NCBI RefSeq assembly: GCF_014898815.1
Contig: NW_026515468.1
Location: 620,001-684,000, forward strand
DNA from: Panonychus citri
Lineage: Eukaryota > Arthropoda > Arachnida > Trombidiformes > Tetranychidae
Reading direction: 5' to 3'
DNA length: 64,000 nucleotides
Each line of letters starts with the position of its first letter. Positions within the stretch are counted from its first letter, which is position 1. The notes beneath the pieces are model-generated. The model did no database searches and was not told the origin of the DNA. It worked only from the letters and a program-made list of their open reading frames with translations. This document shows positions 28,801 to 42,351 of this stretch, in pieces. The translations under genes were made by a program, and so were the position numbers.

Positions 28801-31800
28801 TCAATAAATTCGGCAACGATATCGTAAACCTTTGAGCAGATTGTCCAATCAGCGTGAAGATCTTGGATCATTTGTACTAACTGGGAATAAAATCCACTGG
28901 AAAAATCGTAACAGAAAGAGACAACTCTCTTTTGTGAATCATCTCGTGGAGCTGAATTAAGAACTGGACTATTGTGAAAGGTTAATGATACAACCCATAG
29001 TTTGTATATTCCTCGAGACTGTAAACGTACATTACAACTGATCAAATTTGAACGAAGTCGAGATGCAGGTTCCATGGAATCGGGTGGATATTGGGTAATG
29101 TCAATATAATGCATGTAACCGAATTTATCACAAGATCTAACTTGATGACAAATATTTCGTTTTAAAAGTTCTGCGGACAAAATTCCAAAGAAAAGTTTCT
29201 CATCACAGAAATTAATTAGATGCATAAATTCAGAAGTAAACAAATTGGATATTTTGGAAGGTGATCTTTTCGAACTATTATTATAAACATCACTAATTAG
29301 TTTCCTTTTCCCGGATGCTGATGAGCAGGCAAAGTAGTCAAATGATGCTCTTGGTGAACCAAGAGCACTAAGAACATCCATTTCGAGAAATGAAACTAAT
29401 TTGTAACAAATTTTGGGAATATCTTGATCAGTTGGAGGTAAACCTTGATCGTCACAAATTTCAACAGGCACCGATTCAATTGTTAATAGATAGTAACGGA
29501 GATCAATTTCTTTCTCCTTATTGCGATTATTTGGTTTAAAGGTGATTAGCATGTAGTTCTTTGGATAACGACAAAGATGAACGTAAAGTTTAGCTACTGA
29601 TGTGTCGGTAACAAGAGGATGGGTAACAGATGAATGCCAAAGTAGTTGATCGTGAGTGGCCACTGTTAGACTTTCAGCTGATATTTTAAATCTTTCCCGA
29701 TAAATGACAACTTTTAATTTATCGAGAAGAGAAGACCAAGAAGATAAATCTTTTCTAACGGTTGTTGTTAATTCCTCTTTTAGTTCATTGTCTTCAAGCA
29801 TTGGAATATCAGCCAACAATTGTCCGGTAAAAGCGTCAACACTAATCTCAATCTGTTCGTGAGCCGATGAGTTTTGAACAAATGAATATTTAAGAACTGG
29901 TGGACATCCATTGATTGAACATTCTCCTGGTAGATTGTTTTTAATTTGATCTTGGATAGAGTTAAGATATTGCCTTGATCTTTCATGTGAAGTATTGATT
30001 AAAAGTTTCTCAATAGATAAGTGAGTAAACTGTAGTAAAAAAAAAGAAAAGGTTTATGAATATCAAATACAATTAATTAAAGAAATTGGTCTACGTTACC
30101 TTGAAAGGTTCATTACTAAGAGTTGTACTTGAATCTAACTCAGGTAAATGAGTAACTTGTAAAAGTTTGGACAGATCTTGATTGTCAATTTCGATAATTA
30201 TTTTACAAGGAGATTTCGTTTCGCTTTTGTCATTTTTATCATCTTGATTTCTCCAGTAAGAGATGCATAGTTTTCGTCCCAAAATATATTCATCTACTTT
30301 AACTAATTCTCCAAGTCTTTCCCTGCTTAGTCTGGATGCCTGAGCATGAAGAACTTCCAGTTGAAGGCTAAGACAAAACGTGTCTAGGGTGAAGAGTAGA
30401 GATGAAGAGATTAGCAAAATGTTAAACAATTTAAAAGAAAAAAAAACAACTAAAATATACTTACGAAGTACAATATATGGATCTAATAAGGATTTTGAGT
30501 TATCGTTGAGACGAGCTTGAATCACGTCAAGAATGAATCGCACTTGGAATGGATGAACTAGATCTTTACCACCTAATAAGATTTGGAGAGAAAAACTTTT
30601 CATTAGTATTTTGATATTTTCCACTGATTAGTAAAATTTATTTACCTCCGGTTTCCTTGTCTTCAACTAAGAAATCAATAGATAAAACTCTCCAGGGTAA
30701 ATTTGGATTATCTCCCATCAAAGTTAAAGCCATTTCGAATTCATGGTGAACATGAAAAATAACTCTACCATGTTCTGAAATAGAAAAAGCAGAAATAAGA
30801 GTCAATAAAATACAAGGCATTTAAATAGATATGAATAAGCTAAGATTCAATGTTTACCGATTTTGAAATTTTTCATCTGAGGACTTAGATTGGAAACAAC
30901 TAATCTTTGTTGGATAATTTGATTTAGGCGTTGGAGAGTTGCTCTTTTTTCCGCTGGCGATATTGGATCAGGTGGGACTATTCGATCCTGTGGAAACATA
31001 GAAAATGGACAAGATGAAAATAAAGTTGAATTTGATATAATAATAACGGTAAGCTTAAAACTTACTCTAATACATGTGGGCAATCGGGTGTAAGAACCAA
31101 GAGTGAGAACCTCAACTGCAGCCGGTAATTGGAGAGCAGGAAGTCTGATCAAAATAGAAAATTGAAAATGTTGTGAAGCCAAGATCAAAAGAGATTCTTA
31201 ATTAAACTGATAATACCTTGCTTGGACTAGATTTTCTCGAGCCATTTTGGCAAGCATATCTGCTGTATCTATGTAAAACATAGCTTGTTTGTCCAGGAAA
31301 GCCACAATTGTCTAAATACAATGAAGAAGACACATGAAAAAAACATGAACAGGATGAAATGAATGGAGAAAATGTTGACCAAATAAATAAAAACGTGATC
31401 ATTTCAAGTGGATGCTCATCAGTTTTGAAGAAAAAGAAACAACAATTACCGAACATTTTTCCACTTTAGAAGCACTTCCAGCCCATTTGACAAGGGCCAA
31501 AAGCCGAATGAATAACTGTCTCGTCCTGTTGGCAAAGCTAATGATTTCTATTTTCCTTTCAATATCAGACTTTTGTGGTAGTCTGGCAAGAGAAAAGAAG
31601 ATAAAATGCAGAGAAACAAGACACAAAAAAGAATAAAAAAATAGAATCATTATTTAGAAAGAGATAAATTGAAAATGTTTACACACAATTAATAAAGAAA
31701 AAAGATGGAGAAAGGAAAAGAGAATAGAAAAAACCAATGGAAAGAAAATGTACTTACAGGTCAGTCAATATAAGAAGCTCTTGGTATGTACGTTGCACCG

Positions 31801-31882
31801 TAAAATCAACCAATCGAGAAAGTGACATGGTCGGCATTGAAATGGGCCGATTCTGGAATGAATTAATCTCCACAAGAGACAT
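25900..31882 (-). CDS. MED14: Mediator complex subunit 14, complete, 15 exons
   Basis: MED14 is the backbone subunit linking the head, middle and tail of the nuclear Mediator complex, which connects transcription activators to RNA polymerase II. Exons (high to low): 31758-31882, 31450-31582, 31217-31311, 31066-31144, 30858-30987, 30646-30774, 30465-30572, 30100-30383, 27270-30029, 27077-27172, 26893-26985, 26684-26791, 26391-26519, 26060-26264 and 25900-25976. Phases all agree and give 4551 nt, 1516 residues, close to animal MED14 (human 1454). Family-typical stretches include LVDFTVQRTYQELLILTDL, KVEKCS, PAAVEVLTLGSYTRLPTCI, PWRVLSIDFLVEDKETGG and FCLSLQLEVLHAQ in the N-terminal MED14 domain. 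A Ser/Pro/Asn/Met-rich linker covers about residues 955-1210, and a conserved C-terminal part follows (QFKNDTFQFKIA). The start at 31882 gives a short hydrophilic leader before the conserved region. No break was found. Introns are mostly 60-130 bp. Confidence 0.96.
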
Positions 31883-31997
31883 GATTAAATAAATTAATTA
31901 AATAGTTACAAATAAAATTACAAATGACTAAGAAAAACAAATCTCTCTCTTTCTCATTCCTTTCTCATCTCAACCAAAAATGACGGACTCGCTTTTC

Positions 31998-32056
31998 TAT
32001 CGATACTTAACACGGATTCAAATAGAATATCGATACTCAACATCGATGTATCGATA
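31998..32056 (-). promoter_or_regulatory. Three TATCGATA (DRE-type) boxes upstream of MED14
   Basis: Perfect TATCGATA octamers, which are palindromic, occur at 31998-32005, 32028-32035 and 32049-32056, 116-174 bp upstream of the MED14 start codon. In Drosophila this octamer is the DNA-replication-related element bound by DREF and overlaps the BEAF-32 CGATA site, and it is typical of housekeeping promoters. Use here is inferred from sequence and position. Confidence 0.6.
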
Positions 32057-32260
32057 TCGAATTTCGGTTTTCATTTGGAGAAGAAAATTTTTTTTGTCAA
32101 ATTGCGATTAAAGAAAATCAATTCATCTTTTTTAATTGTTTTACTGTTTTACAAAATTTTCTTTTATATGAACAAATTTTAATTGTGGCTTGGAAGTTCT
32201 TTGCCGTTTCTCGCAGTGTACGATGGAAATTTGTTGGATTGGAAATGTTAGTACATGTAA

Positions 32261-32617
32261 TCACCATTTGTTAACTGGTTCTCGACATGATTGAGTTTTT
32301 CTGATCAAGTAGTTGAATGTATTAGGATTCAGGTTGCGATTTGATTGTGAATTAGACGATCTTGAACTTGGAGTCTGATCTGATGTTGGAATCTTTGGTT
32401 TCATCTTGTTGGCCATTACCAAGTTTCCATCTCGTTCCAAGTGCTATGAGTGAATGAAATCATGGAAATTTGTATGAAATAGTTTTGAAAGTAGTAGAAA
32501 AGTTAATTAGAAATAATTAATACTTACCAGGTCTACTTGTTGACAGTTTTCTATATAAACTATTGAATTATAATTTCCAGAAATATTGAATGGTTTCCTG
32601 GTGGGGTTTAGGTCCAT
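32261..32617 (-). CDS. Small two-exon gene, member A of a tandem pair
   Basis: Exons 32528-32617 and 32261-32443 with an 84-bp intron (GTAAGT donor, CATAG acceptor), phase 0. The 90-residue product has no signal peptide or membrane segment. Its first exon contains FNISGNYNSIVYIE, and the second begins HLERDGN and becomes Ser/Asn-rich and basic, ending at TGA 32261. It is paralogous to the next gene: both first exons share the pattern (Y/F)NISG followed by IE about seven residues on and end in a Leu codon, and both second exons open with His. It lies about 380 bp upstream of the MED14 start on the same strand. Protein family unknown. Confidence 0.6.
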
Positions 32618-33188
32618 GTTAAATTGTTGATTAGACGAAAATCGCACCAAATTAGAAAACGAAATAACTTTTAACTGTTCCTTACAAGATGCTTTTAAAG
32701 ACTGATCATTGATTTGTTAACTCTTGAGAATTTTAAAGACTTAGCCGAAAAACCAGTAAGCGGTAATTAAGCTGATTGTGAAAAGAAATCAACAAACATC
32801 ATCCAAGAGAAATTTTAATTGTAAGCTAATGATAAATGTTCGGCGAGAACTAATTGGCTAATGGAACTTGTTTACAATATAATTTCCAACAATAGTAATT
32901 AGATATTCTCTCACGAAAACATCCAAGATCAATATGTTTATCTTAAGTCTGAAAGTTTAATTATCCTGTTGACTATTGTTAAGAAATTAATTAACTTGAA
33001 AACCATAATTTCATCCTTTAAATATTAAAATGTTAGAACTTAAGAAATCAATCAGTGCTTAATCTTTATTGATGAATAACCATTTTAATGAGAAGTTTCA
33101 AATTCAGACTACAACAATGAAATTAAATCGAATCCATTTCAAGAATCTTGATAACATTATGTAATTATCATTGATATTGAACATCTTC

Positions 33189-33540
33189 TTAATCGCTCGG
33201 TTTAGTGGATGGTATTTCAACATTGGGTTTTCGATTAGCAATTGTCTCCTGCCTGGATTTTCTCGGTTCCTTGCCTTCGGTTGAGTTACGTGAGTCGACG
33301 TCAGATGCTGGCAAATTTACCGAGATTTCGGTCTTTTTTGATTCGTTATCGTTACCAAAGTGCTATCAACATGGTACACAAAATTTAAGATTAAAATGGA
33401 TCGAAAGTCGAAATAAATTGAAAGGTACTTACAAGTTCTAATTTCTCTAAAGTTTCAATGAATAAGAAATTATGTTGTCCACTTATGTTGTAGGTTTTTA
33501 AGCCTTTTGATAAGTAGTTCATTTCTTTCTGAGTTTGCAT
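33189..33540 (-). CDS. Small two-exon gene, member B of a tandem pair
   Basis: Exons 33433-33540 and 33189-33362 with a 70-bp intron (GTAAGT donor, GATAG acceptor), phase 0, giving 93 residues. The first exon has YNISGQHNFLFIETLEKLEL and the second starts HFGNDNESKKTE and is hydrophilic, rich in Lys, Glu, Ser and Pro, ending at TAA 33189. The exon structure, splice phase and core pattern match member A; the C-terminal halves have diverged strongly. A start at the second Met (codon 7) is also possible. No known family was recognised. The antisense ORF 33205-33441 is a shadow of this gene. Confidence 0.6.
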
Positions 33541-34330
33541 GATGATTTCTCAGATTATATCTTTGATTACAAAACAATTGAAAAAAAGATTGAAAATTGA
33601 ACAAGTAGATAAAAAAAAAAACAAATTTGAACAGTTAGTCTGAACTTCGACAGAGTTGAAAATGAGACTTTCTGAGCTCAGATTCAAAAGTGTGACTAGA
33701 GCTGATTTTGTCATCTAGTTGGTGACAAGTCGACTTATAAAAAACTAGGAAAAGGATAAGAGATTCATCAGCTAAATTGACTTGAGATCAGCTCAATTTC
33801 AGCTGATAAGATTAGCTACAGGGTATACAGAGCCTTTTATTTAGTTGACTCGGATTAGATAAACTTTCTTGTAGTGTATACCCTGTAATAGAGCTTGCCT
33901 TCATCTCTAAATAATTGACTTTGTTTTTGCCGAACTGAAAATCCAAGATCGTTAATTTTACAAAGAAAAATGTAATTAGAAACCTTTAAATGAGCATAAC
34001 GGTTTTTGGTGATAATTAAATTGTTATTTCTCGTCTGATTGTTGCTTAATGATTATGAGATTGATTAACGGATTAATTTATCTACAATGATGTTGAGTAA
34101 CTTTCCATCTTTCAATTATCTTTTTGAAAAATTGGAAACGTTGACCTTTGGTTCCTAAGCGCCGATCTGAATTCTGAAGATGATTCTTGATTGAATGTTG
34201 ACGACTTGAGAGTCTAATGAATCAACCAAAATTTTGGAATCACTAGAAAAATATAACTAAATCAAGTAACAATTAATTAGTACAAAAGAAAATGAATAAG
34301 CACCGAGAAACAATCGACTAATTAAGTTAC
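33541..34330. other. Intergenic region with a 71-bp inverted-repeat element
   Basis: Besides the small element at 33817-33887, this stretch contains AT-rich DNA and, near 34165-34240 on the minus strand, sequence that may be the last eroded exon of the GT49 remnant. Confidence 0.4.
33817..33887. repeat. 71-bp element with perfect 12-bp inverted ends TACAGGGTATAC
   Basis: The left end TACAGGGTATAC at 33817 is matched exactly in inverse orientation by GTATACCCTGTA ending at 33887. The TA followed by CAGGG resembles ends of the larger inverted-repeat elements at 49541 and 56491, so this may be a miniature relative. No coding capacity. Confidence 0.5.
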
Positions 34331-35170
34331 TTCAAAGCAAAAAGTTCAGTTATAAGAGTGACTTTGTTCATCCCGTAGCCCGAAAATCCTTCATCAAATA
34401 AAGGTAAATCTTTGGCTTTTCTGTAATCAAATAGATTAAAAATTAATTGTCTCAATTTATCATTCAGAGAAATCAACTGAATATTGGGAAAAAGTCACAC
34501 TTGCTTTGTATCCATGATATAAAACCATAACGGTAATTGCAACAATCGATGTACCTGGTTGAGTCAATACCATAGATTTCAACTGACTATTCTATAGATG
34601 AATTATTGACAACAAAAATTGAGCCCAATTTTGTTTCGTCTTTGACAAGTTTCAATCTGATTGGACCAACAGAGTTTGGTGATGATATTACCTATTGACC
34701 TATGATCAGATAAGGTTAATATTATATTTATCTGAATATTTCGAGACGGGGAAAACCTTAGACGAATATCATTTCCAATAGTTGGTTAATTTATGAGCAT
34801 CAATCGATTCCAATAATCCTATGATAATTTAAGAGAGAAACAATCGAACACAACAATAAACTCAATCAATGATTCTACCAAATGATTTTCTTACTAAAAG
34901 AATTGACCAGTGGATCGTCTCGAGTAATTAATTGTAGCAGTTCCTCTTTATTACGATGACTCGCTTCGTAAGCTTTGAAACGAAATTCAGATGTAAATTA
35001 ATTTAATTAGAGAGAAATTAATTGTTACCTTAGGAGCTTCAGCATATTGAAAAGTGGGTACGACGAAAGCTTTATCACAAGTTTACATTCCTTTGATGAT
35101 TGAGATAAACTTAGTCTCTAAATCAGTAGATGGTTTAAAATTAGCATCACTAATAGGATTAAATTAACTG
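34331..35170 (-). pseudogene. Remnant of a GT49 (LARGE / B4GAT1-type) glycosyltransferase gene
   Basis: GT49 enzymes add glucuronic acid or xylose in the Golgi, for example on dystroglycan. Several exon-like pieces in order match the C-terminal half of the domain: SDANFKPSTDLETKF (the DxD-like region), KAFVVPTFQYAEAPK (the family VVPAFE motif) followed by a GTAAC donor, HRNKEELLQLI, AHKLTNYW and LPLFDEGFSGYGMNKV (the family FDERFxGYGxNK motif). In-frame stops interrupt it, for example TAA just before TCDKAFVV and TGA after NYWK, and upstream catalytic exons are missing. It is therefore a decayed gene fragment. Assignment rests on the spaced motifs; the stops are seen directly. Confidence 0.6.
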
Positions 35171-35314
35171 GGAGCATTTTATTGATGCATCTTTCATCTT
35201 GTTGATTGGATAAATTTGATTATTTTCCGTACAAAGTAACAAAGTTTGATTGATCATACTTTTCAAACATTTGATTGCGAAAAGGTTTGACAGGAACTAA
35301 TTAACAAAGTCGAC

Positions 35315-36411
<1,097 letters not shown>

Positions 36412-36780
36412 TTAAAAGTTCCTTTCAAGGATTTTCGTCGAAATTTTAACGCTACCTGTGAAGTAGTTATTCTTACGTGTGTAAGTTTTTTCATCATCGT
36501 TGATCTCAACAAAAGGTTCCACCATTGGTTTTGAAATTGCCTTTTCATTGATCTTTGGTTCATCAATAATTGATTCTTGAGTTTCTCCGTCTTCAGTCTC
36601 ATCAGCAGAAGTTTTCTTCGGCGGGTCTAATATCGCTTTCTCTTTGTCCTTTGCTTCTCGTTTATCAAGCTGACTGTTATATTTATTTTCTTCAGCACCA
36701 TAACTAGTAACGAAAGTAAACAAAAAAATATATAAAATTATCAACACTGAGGTGAACGAAGTAATATTCACGAAGTTCAT
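36412..36780 (-). CDS. Small secreted charged protein
   Basis: From the ATG at 36780 the ORF has 122 codons. The N-terminus MNFVNITSFTSVLIILYIF, continuing LFTFVTSYG, is a clear signal peptide with likely cleavage before AEENK. The mature part is hydrophilic, rich in Lys, Glu, Asp and Thr (KREAKDKEKAI, DETEDGETQESI), has no Cys, and ends ISTKILERNF. The frame is open further upstream only through a non-ATG codon behind an acceptor-like CTTCAG, so the ATG at 36780 is preferred. No family was recognised; short Cys-free secreted proteins of this kind are common among arthropod salivary proteins, which is only a suggestion. Confidence 0.5.
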   Translation of the reverse strand: MNFVNITSFTSVLIILYIFLFTFVTSYGAEENKYNSQLDKREAKDKEKAILDPPKKTSADETEDGETQESIIDEPKINEKAISKPMVEPFVEINDDEKTYTRKNNYFTGSVKISTKILERNF

Positions 36781-38041
36781 ATTGATGATACTGAAGCACA
36801 ATTAGTTTAAATGAATAAATGTTGTTCTGAAGTTTCTCAAGTTGAACAATTAACGATTGAAGAGTCAAAATTAATCATGAGAAATTTACTTGGGGAAAGT
36901 TAGTGAATTCAGGTAAACTGTCCAAGTAGCAAACTCTTTTCAATTATCTTGCATTATAATTCAGTAGATATATTCTAAACGAAAATTGAGTTTAAATGAC
37001 AAATGAAAGTCACTTAATTGTTTACAGTTAATGTTTTTTCTTCTACACATTCTACATGTTCTTTCTTCTGTATCATAACAAATGGATCTCTAAGAGCTCA
37101 GTTTACACAGAAGCTCTTAGTTTGTACACAATTAAAGTTATTTATTTTTGATAGTTCACATTGAATGAAGGAAAAGGAAACTATAACTGTACCATCTTGA
37201 TCTAAATTGTGGATACTTTGATACGCCTAATAATGAAACATAATGGAGGAATAATTAGTGTTATCAATAACATCAACGGGAATTGGTTTTTCGCCACGAT
37301 TTCATACAACAATATCATGAACAGGCCGATTCACGGTGTCGATCGACCACTTCCACAAAAATCTCTTGCAAGCTTTTTCGTCAACTTATATACTTTATAT
37401 CATATATTCTCACAGATACTTTGCAACAAAAGTGAGTTTAGATGAGTAAATTTGAATGGTTGGTTTTCTGAGAGAATCAAATTAGCTATAGTTCACTGTT
37501 GACTATGGGGTATATTTTGTAAAAATACAAACAAAAACTTTAGTACATTATGAACAGACTTGTGTAGTTTATACAAAATTATAATTTAAGTGTGAAAACA
37601 GTATTTAGTTTTGATTAAATGTATCAATAGATTAACCTCAAATTTACTAAATAGACACGTTAGTAAAGTACCTATGAATAGTTTCATTAGTTGGTTACTT
37701 GGTATACCAAGTTACGAGGTAAAACCATAGATATTATTGTAACTATCGATATGTATTTTGAGATATGATTATTTATCAAAGAAACACTTGATTATCAGTT
37801 ATCAATCAATTGTAGCTACTAATTAATTCGATATTGAAAGAAAAACTAACTTCACTCTAATTAAAAGAGTTGATGTAAATAGTTGATTGATCAATTAATT
37901 ATTATGTATGGATATTAACAGTGTCAGTACATGTGAATAAGATATATCTTAGCTGTTAACTTAAATCACAATGGCATTGAAAAGTTTTCTTTGAGTAATT
38001 AGTTGATTAATACGTTAATTCAGTTTATTTTTGGATTAATA
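36781..38041. other. Intergenic region upstream of the ABC transporter
   Basis: AT-rich with no supported gene. A plus-strand ORF at 37209-37445 lacks coding character. The promoter of the transporter should lie here but no clear core element was found. Confidence 0.4.
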
Positions 38042-41000
38042 ATGAAAACTTCAGCCTATGAAAAAGCAAACTTTTTATCTAAATTCACCTTCTGGTAAGT
38101 TAAATTTAATTTTTTGATTTGATATTTAATTTAATACGATAATTTCCATTAATCATGACAATTTTTGACAATTTAAAATCAATTAGGTGGATGGTTGGAT
38201 TTTTCATCAAATTACAAAGTAAAAAAATCAAAGTTTCGGACCTGACATCTTGTCCATCGTTTTTGAGATCTGAAACATTAAGTAAACTACTGGAAAGGTA
38301 ATTAACTATTTTGGATACGATTTGATTGGATTAACTGGTTATCATCATCTTACATTTTAGGATATGGATTAAGCAGATTGAAAAAGTGAAAGTTAAATCA
38401 AAGCCGAGTTTACTATGGGCAATTCTCAAATCAATTGGAATCACTCATCTTTTGTCATTCATTTTTGTCTTAATAGGAGTAAGTTAATCACAAGTTTCCT
38501 CATTCAAACATTTTAAATGGTTTCAATTTAATTACCAGTCAATACATTACAAGGTTAAGTATCGATGAGGATTAATGAGTAAAAACTTTATTTGTTATCT
38601 ATCAGTAACTTCCAGTGCTACTTGAAACAAACTATCAATGGGTTTACCACTTAACTGATTAGTGTTCATTTTTGTTTACAGTCGATAGCAAATATTGTGC
38701 AAACAATTTGCCTAGGTGATTTGATTAAGTTACTCTACCTGATATCTAACGGTGATGATGCGAACGTAAATGACCTGAAGTTAAAAGTCTATTTGAACGC
38801 ATTGGTCGTTGCTCTGACTCAGATCATCGTGGCTCTTTCTTATAGCTTTTATTGGTTTATGGTACAACAAACGGGAATGAAAGTCAGAATCGCTTGCAGT
38901 CGATTAATCTACTCGAAAATATTGAAGCTGTCACAATTGGCTTTCGGTAAAACGACCTCAGGTCAAATTATCAATCATCTATCCAATGATGTTTCAAAGT
39001 TTGATTTTGCGTTTGAGTTTCAATTCTTTTTGATCATCGGAGTCTTCGAGTTAATTATGAGTTTGTACATTTTGTGGCCACTTCTCGGAGTCTCGTCGCT
39101 GATTGGATTTTTCGTCCTCTTCCTTACGATACCTTTGCAGAGTTTTATGGGCAAAGCTTTCAGTAAGCTACGATCGAAAGGAGCTGAAATGACCGATGAA
39201 CGGATCCGTTTGATGAATGAAATTATTCCAGCGATGAGAGTAATCAAAATGTATACATGGGAAAAGCCGTTCGTCGAATTGGTCAATAAATCGCGAAAGA
39301 ACGAAATTAGCAAGATACGATTGGCGACATATTTGAAAAGTATCAACATGTCAATTGCTGCAATTTCAGAAAAGTTTATCATGTTCGTCATATTGAGCTC
39401 ATTTGTGCTACTTGGAAATCATTTGAAAGCGGAGGCCATTTTATAGCAATCTCATTGATTCGACAACTTCAATGGACAATTACAGAGTTTATACCTCTCG
39501 CCGTCTCAAGTTCAGCTGAAGCATTGATATCAGTTCAAAGGATACAAAGGTTTTTACTTTTACCTGAGGTCGATGTAAATACAAAAACGAAAACTGATGT
39601 CCAAGCTCGGACAGGAGTGAACTTTGACAAAGTGAACTTAAGTTTAGACACAAAGTTGATCTTACAAAACATTTCGTTCAAAGCGACACAAGGATCTTTA
39701 GTTACCGTTGTTGGGCCTGTTGGCTCTGGAAAATCAACTTTAATCAATTCAATTTTGAACGAAATCAAAGCATCACAAGGAGAGATTCAGGTGAATGGAA
39801 AAATCTCTTTCTGTTCACAACAACCTTGGATATTTGCAGGTAAATTGTAACTAAACTGATCTACAATCACTCACCAATTTCTTCATCACAACTGAACAGG
39901 TACCATACGTGAAAACATTTTATTCAATAATGAATTTAACCCTGATCGATATTCTGAAATCATCAAGGTGACAGCTTTAGATCGAGATCTTAAACTGTTC
40001 AATAGTAATGATATGACTTTTGTCAACGATCGAGGTGCATCACTGAGCGGAGGTCAAAAAGCTCGTATCAATTTGGCTCGATGTCTCTATGCGATAGCTG
40101 ATATTTATATTCTAGATGACCCATTGTCAGCGGTTGATGCGAATGTTGCTAATCATATTTACCATTCGAGTATCAAAAGCTTCTTATCCGATAAATTGAC
40201 CATATTGACCACCCATCAGTTACAATTTCTCAAGTATTCTGATAAGATTTTATTTATCTCGGATGGTAATCAAATCTGTTACGATAACTTTCAACAGTTC
40301 CTGATTCAAGGAGGTCAAAGTTCATTCAGAATATAATAAGTGACCATAAAAAGTGCGAAGACTCGGAAAAGGCTTTGAAAAGTGAGTCCGAATCGATACC
40401 CGAAGATCAGTATCAAATCTCAACGGAGATTAAAGATGAGCTTCCATTCAATGAAACTGACAATCAACTCGAAACCAATGAAATAACCGGAATAAAATCA
40501 ACCGAAAATCCATTTTGGATCTACCTTAAGTCTGGAACCATTCCAATCCTGATTCCTATTTGGATTCTATTGATACTCTCATCTCAAGGAGTAGTTTCAT
40601 TCATTGAATATTATTTCTCTCTATGGACCGACTCTGAGGAACGAAAAACAAACCAAATATTGAATCAAACTAATCATAATGGCGAATCATTTGTTGATAA
40701 ATTTGACCAAACAGAAAACATAATCTTCTTCACTATGATCACCGGAATCGCGTTCACCTTTGAAATAGTTCGAAGTATTTCATTTTTTAAGATCTGCATG
40801 AGGTCTTCAATCAATTTACATAACAAAATGTTCACTTCAATTTGTAAAGCGACAATTAGCTTCTTCGACAACAATCAAAGTGGGATAATATTGAATCGAG
40901 TATCTCGAGATACTGGAATAATCGACGATCTAATCCCTTTAGCCATTTACGATACTGTTGTTGGATTAACAGCTAACGTTGGTTCAGTTATTTTAATGTC

Positions 41001-42351
41001 CATTGTGAACATTTATCTACTCATACCTTCAATTATTTTGATCACATTGGCACTGATTTGCAGATCGAAGTATGTGAAAGTTGTCCAACATGTAAAAAGA
41101 CTCGAAGGTAAAACTAAGAGTCCAATCTTCTCACATTTATCTACAACAATCAACGGATTGGTAACAATCAGGTCAACTCAAGCACAATCAAAATTCATCA
41201 GTGATTTCGATAAGTTTCAAGACGAACATACTTGTGCCTATTTCACTTGGATTTCGGTTGCAAGATTATTCGTGAATATTATTCATACAATATCGTTTCT
41301 ATTCACTTGTTCAACAATTATCATTGTCTTAATTGCAATCAAACAACTAAACGGAAGTAGCGCTGGTCTAATCATTGTTGCCGTTCTCAGTATAGCAAAT
41401 ACAATTCAATGGAGTAAGTGATCTGTACGGTTTGCAATGAATTGGTCAATTTTAACTAAACCTTCTTCATCTTCATTAGATATAAGACAATTAACTGATT
41501 CCGAGACAATGATGACTTCGGTTGAACGAGTTGATGAGTTGAATCATATTGAATCGGAAGCGATCCTTCAATCAGCACCTTACATTAAACCCGACCAATC
41601 ATGGCCTCGAATAGGATCAATTGCTTTTAAACATGTTCATCTTCAGTATGGTCCAGATGCACCATTTGTATTGCACGATCTCAACTTTCATATTGAACAT
41701 GGTCAACGAATTGGCATCGTCGGTAGAACTGGTGCTGGAAAAAGTTCACTGATCACGATATTGTTTCGATTGGTTGATTTTTCTGGTAGCATAATTATCG
41801 ATGGAGTTAATACAAAAACAATTAATCCACTTGATTTGCGAAAAAAAATTTCGATAATCCCTCAAGATCCAATCATATTTACGGGTACTATCAGATATAA
41901 TCTTGACCCGTTTGGTGAACGAACTGACGATCAACTAATGAGAGCACTGGATCAAGTTCAACTAATGTCGGCAATTAGCTCCATGGGAAATGGATTGGAT
42001 TCCCAATTAACTGATGGTGGATCAAATTTGAGTGTCGGTCAACGGCAACTTGTCTGTTTAGCTCGCGCCATTCTCAATAACAACAATATCTTGATCCTTG
42101 ATGAAGCAACAGCAAATATTGACCCATCTACAGATGAATGTATTCAAAGGATAATAAGGGAACAATTTACTAATTGTACAATTTTGACAATAGCTCATCG
42201 GTTGAATACAATCATGGATTCGGATAAAATTATGGTCATTGATTGTGGACATATTGTTCAATTTGATGAAACAGAAAAACTTATTCAAGATAAAACTGGT
42301 CACTTTTACTCACTATTAAAATCAAGCTCTAGCTCACATTTAGTGAGTTAA
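38042..42351 (+). pseudogene. ABCC/MRP4-like multidrug transporter with three disruptions
   Basis: ABCC transporters export conjugated drugs and metabolites through the plasma membrane. Exons 38042-38094, 38187-38297, 38361-38478, 38682-39839 and 39900-42351 give a two-TMD, two-NBD layout of about 1296 codons, close to ABCC4 (1325). Motifs: FTFWW near the N-terminus, GKTTSGQIINHLSNDV in the first TMD; NBD1 Walker A GPVGSGKST, Q-loop FCSQQPW, signature LSGGQK and Walker B IYILDDPLSAVDA; NBD2 GRTGAGKSS, LSVGQRQL, ILILDEATANID and the H-loop AHRL. Three breaks are visible: a missing base near 39440 in a T run, a missing base near 40331, and TGA at 41420-41422 inside nine apparently extra bases before GTACGG. 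Everything between is well preserved, so this is a recent pseudogene or a gene with assembly errors. Low divergence of motifs argues against old decay. Confidence 0.85.

Noticed and set aside
33205..33441. Plus-strand 78-codon ORF
   Set aside because: Antisense to the spliced minus-strand gene 33189-33540, whose structure is repeated in a paralogue.
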